Positions 17,058-25,083 of a stretch of 48,621 nucleotides of DNA are shown here, piece by piece. The DNA is taken from positions 1 through 48,621 of the forward strand of contig DVNH01000021.1 in the NCBI GenBank assembly GCA_018714565.1, written 5' to 3'. Source of the stretch: Candidatus Merdicola faecigallinarum. Lineage in GTDB: Bacteria; Bacillota; Clostridia; TANB77; CAG-508. A program made the position numbers and the translations under genes. A model generated the notes under the pieces. The model saw nothing but the letters and a program-made list of their open reading frames with translations, had not been told where the DNA came from and searched no databases. How positions within the stretch are numbered: the first letter of the stretch is position 1; each line of letters begins with the position of its first letter.

Positions 17058-17188
17058 TTTTTCCCCTACCTTCTTACATCTTTTGTTATTAGTATGTTTC
17101 ACTACTTTATTATTTATACTATATTTTTCTAGAAAAAGCAACCCTTTTTTTGTTTTTTTTTCATTTTATTCAAAAAAATGTTACTTTT

Positions 17189-18280
17189 CTATACATTAAA
17201 TCGAAATAGTACAATATCTCCATCTTGCATGATATAATCTTTTCCTTCTGATCTTACTAAACCTTTTTCTTTTGCTGCATGCATTGATCCTTCTTTCATC
17301 AAATCTTGATAAGCAACTACTTCCGCTCTAATAAATCCTCTTTGTATATCCGAATGAATTTTCCCCGCTGCTTCTGGAGCCTTTGTTCCTTTTTTTATTG
17401 TCCATGCACGAACCTCTGGTTCTCCTGCTGTTAAGAATGACATTAATCCCAGTAAATCATAACTTGCTTTTATTACTTTATCTAGTCCCGATTCTTCTAA
17501 GCCAATTGCTTCTAGCATCTCTTTCTTATCTTTTTCTTCTAATCCAGAAAGTTCTTCTTCTATTTTTACGCAAAGAGGAATCACTGATGCATTTTCATTT
17601 TCTGCATATTCTTTTACTTGTTTTACATAAGAATCGTCTTGTGCATTTTCTAATTGAGATTCTGATATATTTGCAATATATAAAATTGGTTTTAGTGTAA
17701 GTAAGAAACTATCTTTTATTAATTCCTTTTCTTCTTCTGAAAGTTCTAATGTTCTTGCTGATTTTCCTTCTTCTAATGTTTTTTGAATTCTTTCCAATAA
17801 ATCAATTTCCACTTGATATTTCTTGTCTGCTTTTATCGCTTTTTTTGCTCTGTCCAATCTTTTTTGAACTGTTTCCAAATCAGCAAAGATTAATTCTAAA
17901 TTGATTGTTTCAATATCTCTTATTGGATTAATACTTCCATCTACATGAACTACATTTGGATCTTCAAAACAACGAACTACTTCTACAATACTATCCACTT
18001 CTCGAATATGGGATAAAAATTTGTTTCCTAATCCTTCTCCTTTACTTGCTCCTTTTACTAATCCCGCAATATCTACAAATTCAATTACTGCATGTGTTGT
18101 TTTTTGAGGATGATACATTTCTGTTAATCTCTCCAGCCTTTCATCTGGAACAGGCACAACTCCTACATTAGGTTCAATTGTACAAAAAGGATAATTTGCA
18201 CATTCTGCTCCTGCATTTGTAATTGCATTAAATATCGTACTTTTTCCTACATTTGGTAATCCTACAATTCCTATTTTCAT
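17189..18280 (-). CDS. ychF: ribosome-associated ATPase/GTPase YchF (OLA1 family)
   Basis: The 363-residue protein has G1 GLPNVGKSTIF, G3 DIAGLVKGASKGEG, an NxxE-type G4 region (ANISESQ) and a C-terminal TGS-like domain with FLTAGEPEVRAWTI. YchF hydrolyses ATP in preference to GTP, binds ribosomes and takes part in translation and stress control. Length and all motifs are complete. It lies 23 bases upstream of mgtC-like on the other side of a short gap; the last residues (ILFRFNV-type ending) are typical. Confidence 0.97.
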   Translation of the reverse strand: MKIGIVGLPNVGKSTIFNAITNAGAECANYPFCTIEPNVGVVPVPDERLERLTEMYHPQKTTHAVIEFVDIAGLVKGASKGEGLGNKFLSHIREVDSIVEVVRCFEDPNVVHVDGSINPIRDIETINLELIFADLETVQKRLDRAKKAIKADKKYQVEIDLLERIQKTLEEGKSARTLELSEEEKELIKDSFLLTLKPILYIANISESQLENAQDDSYVKQVKEYAENENASVIPLCVKIEEELSGLEEKDKKEMLEAIGLEESGLDKVIKASYDLLGLMSFLTAGEPEVRAWTIKKGTKAPEAAGKIHSDIQRGFIRAEVVAYQDLMKEGSMHAAKEKGLVRSEGKDYIMQDGDIVLFRFNV

Positions 18281-18303
18281 TTTTATAGCCTCTCTTCTTT
18301 CTA

Positions 18304-18987
18304 TTATTCTTCTAATATTTCTGTAACATAATCAATTTCAGTTAATTTACGCATAATTTCATTTTTATTTAGATCTTTTTTATTATATTGTCCTATAATT
18401 TTAATTAACTCTTCAGAATCCATCTCTTCCTTTTCTTTTCTTTTTAATTGTTTGATCTCAATATGATATTCATTTAACACATCTTCAATTTGCTCTAAGA
18501 CTTCTTTTCCATTTTTACTAATTTTTATTTCTAATTCTAATATATTAAAATGATCTAATTTTTCTGAGAATTTATAAGAATAAGACATAATAATATATAC
18601 AATAACTGCGGTTAAAATTCCGCCCAAATAAAATCCTGCACCAATACTCAATCCTATGCAAGTTACTGCAAGTAATCCTGCAGCTGTAGTTAATCCCTTT
18701 ACATTAAATCCATCTCTTAAAATGGTTCCTGCACCAATAAATCCTATACCGGATAATAATTGAGCTGGTATTCTTGAGGGATCAATATTATACTCTCTTG
18801 ACATATATTCTCCACAAAGCATAATTAAAACTGCGCTAATTCCCACAAGAGAATGCGTTCTAAAACCCGCAGGTTTACTCCATGAAGATCTTTCTAGTCC
18901 AATTAATCCAGCCAATAGAAAACCTAATACTAGTTTTAATATTGCTTGGAACCAAAAAGACTGTACGACACTTAAAATAAAATCCAT
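18304..18987 (-). CDS. MgtC/SapB family membrane protein
   Basis: The 227-residue protein has four to five hydrophobic segments in its first 140 residues and the family signature GLERSSWSKPAGFRTHSLVG followed by GIGFIGAGTI. The C-terminal 85 residues form a soluble domain (FNILELEIKIS...), as in MgtC-type proteins. Family members affect Mg2+ homeostasis, membrane potential or acid survival; the direct activity is uncertain. It starts from the ATG at 18987 with a weak AAGGAG site. Confidence 0.9.
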   Translation of the reverse strand: MDFILSVVQSFWFQAILKLVLGFLLAGLIGLERSSWSKPAGFRTHSLVGISAVLIMLCGEYMSREYNIDPSRIPAQLLSGIGFIGAGTILRDGFNVKGLTTAAGLLAVTCIGLSIGAGFYLGGILTAVIVYIIMSYSYKFSEKLDHFNILELEIKISKNGKEVLEQIEDVLNEYHIEIKQLKRKEKEEMDSEELIKIIGQYNKKDLNKNEIMRKLTEIDYVTEILEE

Positions 18988-19141
18988 TTTTTCTCTCCTT
19001 TTTCACTTTTCAAGTTTGCATTATAACATATGTAATATTTAAAATCAAATTGTATCTATTTAATTAATCTCTTTATAATAACAAGATTTAAGTATTCATA
19101 AATTATCTCTTTTGTTACATTGATATAATATCCTATTTTTA

Positions 19142-19993
19142 TTATCCTTTTATTAAGAATATGCTAAAAACAATAATAACTCCAGCAATTATTTTTTTCA
19201 CGATATTTTCCTTTTCTTTTGAGATAAAATATCCGGCAATTACGTTTAGAATAACAGAAACAGCAGATAACGGAGCAACTGTCGTAATATCTCCTGTTTG
19301 ATATGCTCTTAACTGGCTAATAATCATTACCGCCCAAGAAATACCAGTCATTAAAATTGCTGTTTTATTTCCTTCTTTTACTTCATTTTTTATATCATCC
19401 CACTTGATTTTTTCGAATATTATAATAAGAATTGCTGGAATCATTAATGTTACTACTTGATAAATAGCAACATTAAATTTTTCTGAATTATCTACATTTA
19501 ATGCAAGTGCAATGGATAATGCTAAGTTAGAAAGTATACTTAATAGCACATATCGATCTAATTTAAAATTGCCTTTCTTATAAAATATCATTACATTACT
19601 TAAAATAATAAGAATCGCTCCTATTATTTTCTTAAAAATTACTTCTTCTTTAAAGAATAATATTCCCCATAAAATCATAAATACATTTACAATTTGGTCT
19701 AAAATATTAACTGTTGATGTATCTAAATGTCTCCTTACTGTAGTTGTCATTCTATCTTTCATACAATAAAAAATGACTGCTAATGCTGTAAATAAATATA
19801 CTTTAATATCTGTTGCCCATTTTATTTCAAAAAATGGAATAAACGCTAACATAATAATACTCGTTATTACCTCTAAAGTAACGGTTAATGCTCCATCTTT
19901 TTTTGATTTTTTTGTAGCAGCCTTAAAAAATTGTGTATAAGAAACAACTGCTAATAAATATATTATAATTTGTACCCACCAAATGTCTAACAT
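19142..19993 (-). CDS. DMT/EamA-type membrane transporter
   Basis: The protein is 283 residues from the ATG at 19993, which has AAAGGGG five bases upstream; a 13-residue basic extension to 20032 has no site. About ten hydrophobic segments are arranged as two similar halves. The second half contains TGDITTVAPLSAVSVILNV, a signature of EamA transporters. The substrate cannot be read from sequence. It follows the HAD hydrolase by about 50 bases on the same strand, so they may be co-transcribed. Confidence 0.75.
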   Translation of the reverse strand: MLDIWWVQIIIYLLAVVSYTQFFKAATKKSKKDGALTVTLEVITSIIMLAFIPFFEIKWATDIKVYLFTALAVIFYCMKDRMTTTVRRHLDTSTVNILDQIVNVFMILWGILFFKEEVIFKKIIGAILIILSNVMIFYKKGNFKLDRYVLLSILSNLALSIALALNVDNSEKFNVAIYQVVTLMIPAILIIIFEKIKWDDIKNEVKEGNKTAILMTGISWAVMIISQLRAYQTGDITTVAPLSAVSVILNVIAGYFISKEKENIVKKIIAGVIIVFSIFLIKG

Positions 19994-20043
19994 AAAAACC
20001 CCTTTCTTCTTTTTTGCTTTTATATTTTTCATAAAAGTGATAT

Positions 20044-20655
20044 TTAATCCCTCGCATTTTCTAATTCCATAACCTCTTCTTTTACACTATCTAATGTTAT
20101 AAATTGTATTCCATGTATCCCATAATGATTTGCAGCTTCTATATTCTCTAATCTATCATCAATAAATACTGTTTCTTTTGGAAGCAAATTATATTTTTTT
20201 AATAATGTTTCATAATTATTTTTATTTGGTTTTGTGGATCCCACTTCAAATGAATATATTCCACCTTCAACGTAATGAAAAAAATCAAATTGTCTATTAT
20301 AAGTATAACTGTCTTTGCTTAAATCCGATAAAATATAAATATAATAACCTTTATTTTTTAATTCTTTTAAATAATTCGATGTATCTTTCATCTCAAATAA
20401 AATATATTTATAATTAATATTTTTAAAAATTTGTTTTATTTTATCAGAATATTGAGGATAATTTTGTATTAAGTTTTTCTCTGTTTGCTCTGCATTATAT
20501 TTTGAAGAATTATATGCATTCCATTCTTTTCCGTAAAAAACTATTTGGGTAAATAAATTGATATCTTCTTTGCTAAATCCAATATGTTCTAAATATTTTT
20601 CTGGTTTAAAATCAATTAATACTCCACCTAAATCAAACACAATATTTTTTATCAT
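20044..20655 (-). CDS. HAD-superfamily hydrolase (YihX-like)
   Basis: The 203-residue protein has HAD motif I in VFDLGGVLIDF (nucleophile Asp8), motif II in YILSDLS, a lysine in GSTKPNK (motif III) and motif IV FIDDRLENIEAA. The helical cap between motifs I and II matches the C1-cap YihX/GPH group, which are small-molecule phosphatases. The Asp+2 position is Gly (DLG), as in many of this subgroup. The substrate is unknown. The start has AAGGAG. Confidence 0.85.
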   Translation of the reverse strand: MIKNIVFDLGGVLIDFKPEKYLEHIGFSKEDINLFTQIVFYGKEWNAYNSSKYNAEQTEKNLIQNYPQYSDKIKQIFKNINYKYILFEMKDTSNYLKELKNKGYYIYILSDLSKDSYTYNRQFDFFHYVEGGIYSFEVGSTKPNKNNYETLLKKYNLLPKETVFIDDRLENIEAANHYGIHGIQFITLDSVKEEVMELENARD

Positions 20656-20689
20656 AGTATATTCTCCTTACTAAACTTTTATGGATTTT

Positions 20690-20718
20690 ATCATATTCTT
20701 TATGAATTGTATAGTAAA
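20690..20718 (-). promoter_or_regulatory. promoter of the HAD/transporter pair
   Basis: TTTACT (20713-20718), 17 bases, TATGAT (20690-20695) on the minus strand lies about 35 bases before the HAD start. Confidence 0.5.
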
Positions 20719-20813
20719 AAAAAGTCAAAAAATTAACCTTTTATAGTTAATTCAATTATTTTATGAAGCAAATAATATATAGTTTATTTTGTTTACATAA
20801 TTTTATATGGTCG

Positions 20814-20869
20814 TTTACACCTTGTGCTTTCTATGGTATAATAATGGCATGCTGTAAGTATACAGTATG
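20814..20869 (+). promoter_or_regulatory. promoter with overlapping dyad operator
   Basis: TTTACA (20814-20819), 17 bases, TATAAT (20837-20842). Six bases downstream, over the expected transcription start, lies the dyad CATGCTGTA-AGTA-TACAGTATG (20848-20869), with 8 of 9 pairs matched. Its position suits a repressor binding site or a 5' hairpin. Confidence 0.65.
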
Positions 20870-20913
20870 TAGAACTTTAAGAATATGTACATTATGAAAG
20901 GATGGTCGATGTT

Positions 20914-21726
20914 ATGGCAAAAAACTATAACTGGAGAATCAAACGGGATTACTACAACCTCATCAACAAAGGTATCAAAACTCTTGAAGTAAGGGTTGGA
21001 TATCCTGATATTAAGAGAGTCCAAAAAGGAGACACAATCACTTTTAAGGACTATTCTAATATCAAATTTGAAGTTGTCCGTGTAACTCATTATGAAGATT
21101 TTCCTGAAATGCTCGACAATGAAGATTCCTCTAAGGCAATTCCTGGTGTTACCAAGTATAAAGCTTTGGATATGTATCAGGGAATTTATCCTGAGGAAAA
21201 GGAAGCTTTGGGAGTTTATGTGTTTGAGCTTCGGAAACAAACAAACGATATGAAAATCTATACACTAAGCTCTTTCATTAACAATCACAAGCTTTTTGGA
21301 AGATTTGCACAAGCTGCTTATTCTGTTACAGATTACATCTGCAATGATTATCCAAACCACTTTGAGTGGTATTGGACAAAAGAAATTCCAAGAGTGTTTA
21401 ACGGTACTGGTGAAGTTATTATTTGTACAATTAATAATAATGTAGCTGGTGTTGCATTTTTGAAAAAGGATGGTACTGAAAGTAAGATTTGTACTTTCCT
21501 TGTAGTTGAAGGATATCGTGGAAAGCAAATCTCAACAAAGATATTAGAACAAGCTTTCAAATATCTTGATACAACAAAGCCTCTCATCACGATTGCAGAT
21601 TACAAGGTTTCAATGTTTGAGCATATCATAAGAAAGTACGATTGGAAGTTAACACAAACCATGAGTGAAGGCTACTATAACAACACCTCTCGTGAACTGG
21701 TATATAACGGAAAACTTCCCGAATAA
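20914..21726 (+). CDS. ASCH domain fused to GNAT acetyltransferase
   Basis: The product is 270 residues from the third in-frame ATG, eight bases after AAGGATGG. Residues 1-108 form an ASCH domain (LINKGIKTLEVRVGY, then VQKGDTITF and ending VYVFEL). Residues 112-270 are GNAT-like, with an acetyl-CoA loop VEGYRGKQISTKIL preceded by a beta strand (KICTFLV). ASCH domains bind RNA or modified nucleosides; some deaminate or hydrolyse N4-acetylcytidine, which makes an acetyltransferase partner striking. Base composition and codon use differ from neighbours (CGG is used twice), so it is probably transferred. A CTT CGG AAA sits at the domain junction (21229-21237). Confidence 0.75.
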   Translation: MAKNYNWRIKRDYYNLINKGIKTLEVRVGYPDIKRVQKGDTITFKDYSNIKFEVVRVTHYEDFPEMLDNEDSSKAIPGVTKYKALDMYQGIYPEEKEALGVYVFELRKQTNDMKIYTLSSFINNHKLFGRFAQAAYSVTDYICNDYPNHFEWYWTKEIPRVFNGTGEVIICTINNNVAGVAFLKKDGTESKICTFLVVEGYRGKQISTKILEQAFKYLDTTKPLITIADYKVSMFEHIIRKYDWKLTQTMSEGYYNNTSRELVYNGKLPE

Positions 21727-21756
21727 TTCTCTATCTGTTTGAATCAACGCACACAT

Positions 21757-21800
21757 AAAAACACACTCTTAAATTCAAATGAATTTTTGAGTGTGTTTTT
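21757..21800. terminator. bidirectional terminator shared by the two ASCH genes
   Basis: AAAAACACACTC / GAGTGTGTTTTT outer arms (12 bp) with an inner AAATTC / GAATTT stem separated by T-T mismatches. T-runs follow on both strands. Confidence 0.92.
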
Positions 21801-21801
21801 A

Positions 21802-22143
21802 CTATATTTTCTCGATGCGGATTCCAAGAACTCCATATTGTTTTTGCTTTTCTGGTGTATAGAATTCTTCTAGTGCCTCTAATAATTCTTGCTTCGTCAT
21901 TGAATTATCAGCCATAATTTTTATATCAAAATCCTTAAACAACTCTTCAAACGTATCATATCTTAAGAGTCCTATCACCTTTACTTTCATTGTAATTTCT
22001 AATTCTGGTTCTTTCTGAAAAATTATAGTATCTCCTATATTTATTTTTTGTCTTTTTTCATCATATAGCCTTAATTCTATTCTTTTTGTTCCATTGTTAA
22101 TGTAATTAAAATATTTAGGTTGTAATTTCAATATATGTTCCAT
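21802..22143 (-). CDS. stand-alone ASCH domain protein
   Basis: The protein is 113 residues from the ATG at 22143, eight bases after GGAGG; the upstream TTG frame overlaps the ribosome site. The ASCH motifs match the neighbouring gene: YFNYINNGTKRIELRLYD, INIGDTIIF, and a final VLGIRIEKI strand. A LLRYDTFEELF segment fits the variable middle of the fold. Composition is native-like (AT-rich, no CGG), unlike the convergent ASCH-GNAT gene. It lies just after tRNA-Thr on the same strand. Its RNA or nucleoside ligand is unknown. Confidence 0.82.
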   Translation of the reverse strand: MEHILKLQPKYFNYINNGTKRIELRLYDEKRQKINIGDTIIFQKEPELEITMKVKVIGLLRYDTFEELFKDFDIKIMADNSMTKQELLEALEEFYTPEKQKQYGVLGIRIEKI

Positions 22144-22177
22144 TTTCTCTACCTCCAATCGATATTGTAATACATTT

Positions 22178-22253
22178 TGGAGCTTTCAGCCGGAATCGAA
22201 CCGGCGACCCCTGCCTTACCATGGCAGTGCTCTACCTACTGAGCTATGAAAGC
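22178..22253 (-). tRNA. tRNA-Thr (anticodon GGT), CCA encoded
   Basis: The full cloverleaf is present: acceptor GCTTTCA / TGAAAGC, D arm GCTC...GAGC, anticodon stem CTGCC / GGCAG with loop ATGGTAA, and T arm CCGG-TTCGATT-CCGG. The discriminator is T and CCA is encoded. It follows sigH by 38 bases; that gap holds a GGATTAATA / TATTAATCC hairpin without a T-run, so it may be processed from the sigH transcript. Confidence 0.97.
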
Positions 22254-22291
22254 ATCTATCGGATTAATAATTTTATCTTCTATTAATCCTT

Positions 22292-22939
22292 TTATTCTTT
22301 ATCTTCTACAATATTTCGTATTGCTTTTTTACGAATTCTTTGTATTGCATTATCGATTGATTTTACTGGTGCATTCAATTTATTTGCAATATCTAAATAA
22401 CTTTCTCCCTGAACAAATCTTTGTAATACTTGTTTTTCAAATTTACTTAAAGATTTGTCGATTGCATTTTCTACGGATTCAAAATATTCTTTTTTTGTGA
22501 TTGTATCTAAAGGATCTTCCACCGTATTACTATCAAAAATATCGATAAGCTCTGCATCTTCCTCATTATCGTAAGCTGCAGTATTTAAAGATAAGTAGGA
22601 ATTTAATGGCATATGTTTCTGTCTATTAGATGTTTTTATTGCTGTAATTAGTTGTCTTTCAATACACATATTGGCAAATGATTTAAAAGAATTTTGCTTA
22701 TTATCTTCGAAATTTTTGATTGCTTTATATAGACCAATCATTCCTTCTTGTATAATATCTTCTTTTTCAGCTCCTACAATATAATATTTGCCAACTTTAA
22801 TATTGACTAATTCTTTATATTTCTCTAATAGGTAATTTAAAGCGTATTTATCTCCGGACTTTACTTTTTGTATTAGTTCTTCATCACTTGTATTTTCATA
22901 ATTGTTTCCAAAGGAAAAAAACACACTGCCTGTTTTCAT
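22292..22939 (-). CDS. sigH: RNA polymerase sigma-H factor
   Basis: The protein is 215 residues from the ATG at 22939. Region 2 (EEDIIQEGMIGLYKAIKNF-type, with SFANMCIERQL) and region 4 (LDIANKLNAPVKSIDNAIQRIRKK) match the sporulation sigma factor SigH/Spo0H. The longer frame to 23005 would begin inside the promoter, so the inner ATG is right; AGGAGG lies 13 bases before it, a rather long spacing. Sigma-H drives the transition to sporulation and could serve the spoIIA promoter at 3508. It is followed by tRNA-Thr. Confidence 0.92.
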   Translation of the reverse strand: MKTGSVFFSFGNNYENTSDEELIQKVKSGDKYALNYLLEKYKELVNIKVGKYYIVGAEKEDIIQEGMIGLYKAIKNFEDNKQNSFKSFANMCIERQLITAIKTSNRQKHMPLNSYLSLNTAAYDNEEDAELIDIFDSNTVEDPLDTITKKEYFESVENAIDKSLSKFEKQVLQRFVQGESYLDIANKLNAPVKSIDNAIQRIRKKAIRNIVEDKE

Positions 22940-22975
22940 AAGTATTTTGTAACCTCCTGCTTCCCTACTGAAGGT

Positions 22976-23005
22976 ATTATAATTCAGTCTTTCTTTGTAT
23001 GTCAA
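22976..23005 (-). promoter_or_regulatory. consensus promoter of sigH
   Basis: TTGACA (23000-23005) and TATAAT (22976-22981) on the minus strand are separated by 18 bases. Both hexamers are perfect. It sits inside the apparent upstream extension of the reading frame and so fixes the true start of sigH. Confidence 0.85.
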
Positions 23006-23074
23006 TACTATTTTCGCGATTTTTTCTATTTATTTTTAAACTTTCTACTTTTTAAAATTTATGTAAATTCTGGT

Positions 23075-23103
23075 TTGAATATTTTCTTACATTATATTAT
23101 AAT
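23075..23103 (+). promoter_or_regulatory. promoter of rqcH
   Basis: TTGAAT (23075-23080), 17 bases, TATAAT (23098-23103). The leader to the ATG at 23224 is about 110 bases, with no structure I can name apart from AT-rich tracts and an AGGAGG site. Confidence 0.7.
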
Positions 23104-23223
23104 AGAAAAGTAATTTTAAGATTTATATTAGAATTATGCTTATTTGAGACGTTTTATTAATTAACTATTTATATATAATATGGTCAATATATTCAAAACT
23201 CAAATGTTAGGAGGACTTTTTTT

Positions 23224-24972
23224 ATGCCTTTTGATGGACTTGTTACCAAATCAATTGTCACTGAATTACATTCTTGTGTTTTAAATGGAAAAATCACAAA
23301 AATTTTAGAACCAACAAAAAATGAAATTGTTTTAGGAATCTACGCAAATGGGAAAAACTATGCTATTGCTATTTGTATTGATTCTAATGAATATCGTATT
23401 CATCTAACCACACATTTTAAGCCCAATCCTTTAAATGCTCCTAATTTTTGTATGTTTCTTCGAAAACATATTATGGGGTATCGTATCAAAAATATTTATA
23501 CTTTAGGCTTAGAAAGGTTAATTACTATAGAATTAGAAGGTTATAATGAACTAAATGATCTTTCTACAAAAAAATTAATCATCGAACTTATGGGAAAACA
23601 TAGTAATATTATTCTAATCAATGAGAATGATATTATCTTAGATAGCTTAAGGCACTTAGACACTTCTTCTAACTCCAATCGAGACATTTTGCCCGCTCAT
23701 CCATATATGGTTCCGTTAAATGAAAAACAAGATATTCTAACATTAAAAGATTTTTATGAGTTTCGTGATAAACTGCTTTCTCATCCTTCTGCTGATTTAA
23801 CTCATATGTTAGTAAACCGTTTTACAGGATTTAGTATACCTTCTTGTTCCTACATTTTAAAAATATTAAATATAAGTTCCGCTTCTTTTTCCGATGATGA
23901 TTTAGAAAATTTATATCAGTTTTTAAAACAATTTATCACTTCTATTTTGCAAAATTCCTCTCGTATTGTTCCAATCACAAACGAAAGAGGAAAAATGGAT
24001 TATTGTATGGATTTTACTTCAAAAGATAGTAATTTATCAAATAATTTCTTTTTGGATGATTTTTACTTTGAAAAAGAAGAAACGATTAATTTTACCAATT
24101 ATAGAAATGGAGTTCTGAAATTAATCTTAAATACATTATCGAAATATAAAGTTCGTTTAAAAAACATTAATCAAAAATTAGAAGAGTGTTCTCATAAAGA
24201 TGACTATCAATTATATGGAGAATTAATCTCTGCGAATTTATATCGTTTTTCTAAAGATGATATTTATTCTTCTATTGTGCTTGAAAATTATTATGATCAA
24301 AATTCTTTGATCGAAATAAAACTAAATAAAACAATCTCTCTTTATCAAAACATGCAACAATTTTTCAAAAAATATCGCAAATTAAAAAACGCATCTGAAA
24401 TAGTTGCAAAACAGAAAAACGAAACAAATCAAGAACTTTCTTATTTAGAAAGTATTGTCTTTGAATTAGAGAATTGTAAAAATATTCAGGATTTAAATGA
24501 CATTTATACAGAAATTAGTCAAAATCCTATTTTTGAACTTCCTATCTCTAAAAAGAAAAAGACCAATAAAAAAGAAAAAGACATGCCTTCACGCCCACGT
24601 GAATATATTATTGATAATTATACTTTTTTCATTGGAAGAAATAATTTGCAAAATGATTATTTAACGACAAAACTTGCAAATAAAACTGATCTTTGGTTTC
24701 ATACAAAAGATATTCATGGAAGTCATGTTATTTTAAAAACAAATCATCAAACTTTAGAAGAAATTCCAGAAAATATTATCATAACAGCTGCACAATTAGC
24801 CGCTTATTATAGCAAAGCTTCTTTATCTTCTAATGTTCCAGTGGATTATTGCTATGTGAAATATGTAAAAAAACCTTCTGGAAGTAAACCCGGAATGGTT
24901 ATTTACTCAAATAATAAAACCATTAATGTGACCCCTAGTGATATTTTATCTTTTATAAAAAGCAATGTTTGA
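23224..24972 (+). CDS. rqcH: NFACT family ribosome quality control protein RqcH
   Basis: The 582-residue protein has an N-terminal NFACT-N domain (MPFDGLVTKSIVTEL; the ILDSLRHLDTSSNSNRDILP stretch carries the family's aspartate-arginine region), a coiled middle (about residues 290-430), and a C-terminal NFACT-R/DUF814 domain (DLWFHTKDIHGSHVIL, YCYVKYVKKPSG). RqcH recruits tRNA-Ala to stalled 50S subunits and adds C-terminal alanine tails that mark peptides for degradation. In a cell where some codon stalls ribosomes, it would be directly relevant. AGGAGG precedes the ATG. Confidence 0.95.
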   Translation: MPFDGLVTKSIVTELHSCVLNGKITKILEPTKNEIVLGIYANGKNYAIAICIDSNEYRIHLTTHFKPNPLNAPNFCMFLRKHIMGYRIKNIYTLGLERLITIELEGYNELNDLSTKKLIIELMGKHSNIILINENDIILDSLRHLDTSSNSNRDILPAHPYMVPLNEKQDILTLKDFYEFRDKLLSHPSADLTHMLVNRFTGFSIPSCSYILKILNISSASFSDDDLENLYQFLKQFITSILQNSSRIVPITNERGKMDYCMDFTSKDSNLSNNFFLDDFYFEKEETINFTNYRNGVLKLILNTLSKYKVRLKNINQKLEECSHKDDYQLYGELISANLYRFSKDDIYSSIVLENYYDQNSLIEIKLNKTISLYQNMQQFFKKYRKLKNASEIVAKQKNETNQELSYLESIVFELENCKNIQDLNDIYTEISQNPIFELPISKKKKTNKKEKDMPSRPREYIIDNYTFFIGRNNLQNDYLTTKLANKTDLWFHTKDIHGSHVILKTNHQTLEEIPENIIITAAQLAAYYSKASLSSNVPVDYCYVKYVKKPSGSKPGMVIYSNNKTINVTPSDILSFIKSNV

Positions 24973-25018
24973 TTGTTTACCATAACGAATTAAAGTCACC
25001 TTATTTTTTGTAAACAAT
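24972..25018. repeat. inverted repeat between rqcH and ppaC
   Basis: Perfect 9-base arms ATTGTTTAC (24972-24980) and GTAAACAAT (25010-25018), 29 bases apart, span the whole gap between the rqcH stop and the ppaC -35 hexamer. It may be a pair of operator half-sites or a weak hairpin; no T-run follows. Confidence 0.5.
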
Positions 25019-25047
25019 TGACTTTTACCCTATTTTTGTTGTATAAT
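25018..25047 (+). promoter_or_regulatory. promoter of ppaC
   Basis: TTGACT (25018-25023), 18 bases, TATAAT (25042-25047), 37 bases before the chosen ATG. The -35 abuts the right arm of the inverted repeat at 24972-25018. Confidence 0.75.
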
Positions 25048-25083
25048 ATATATGTTAGAGTGATTATAAAAGGAGGAACTTAT

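Noticed and set aside
20815..21240. 141-codon minus-strand open frame opposite the ASCH domain
   Set aside because: It is a shadow of the ASCH-GNAT gene, with no ribosome site and low-complexity hydrophobic content.
22158..22158. TTG start for the stand-alone ASCH gene
   Set aside because: It overlaps the GGAGG site that serves the ATG at 22143.
22940..23005. Longer start for sigH
   Set aside because: The extension overlaps a perfect -35/-10 promoter, so it cannot be in the transcript.
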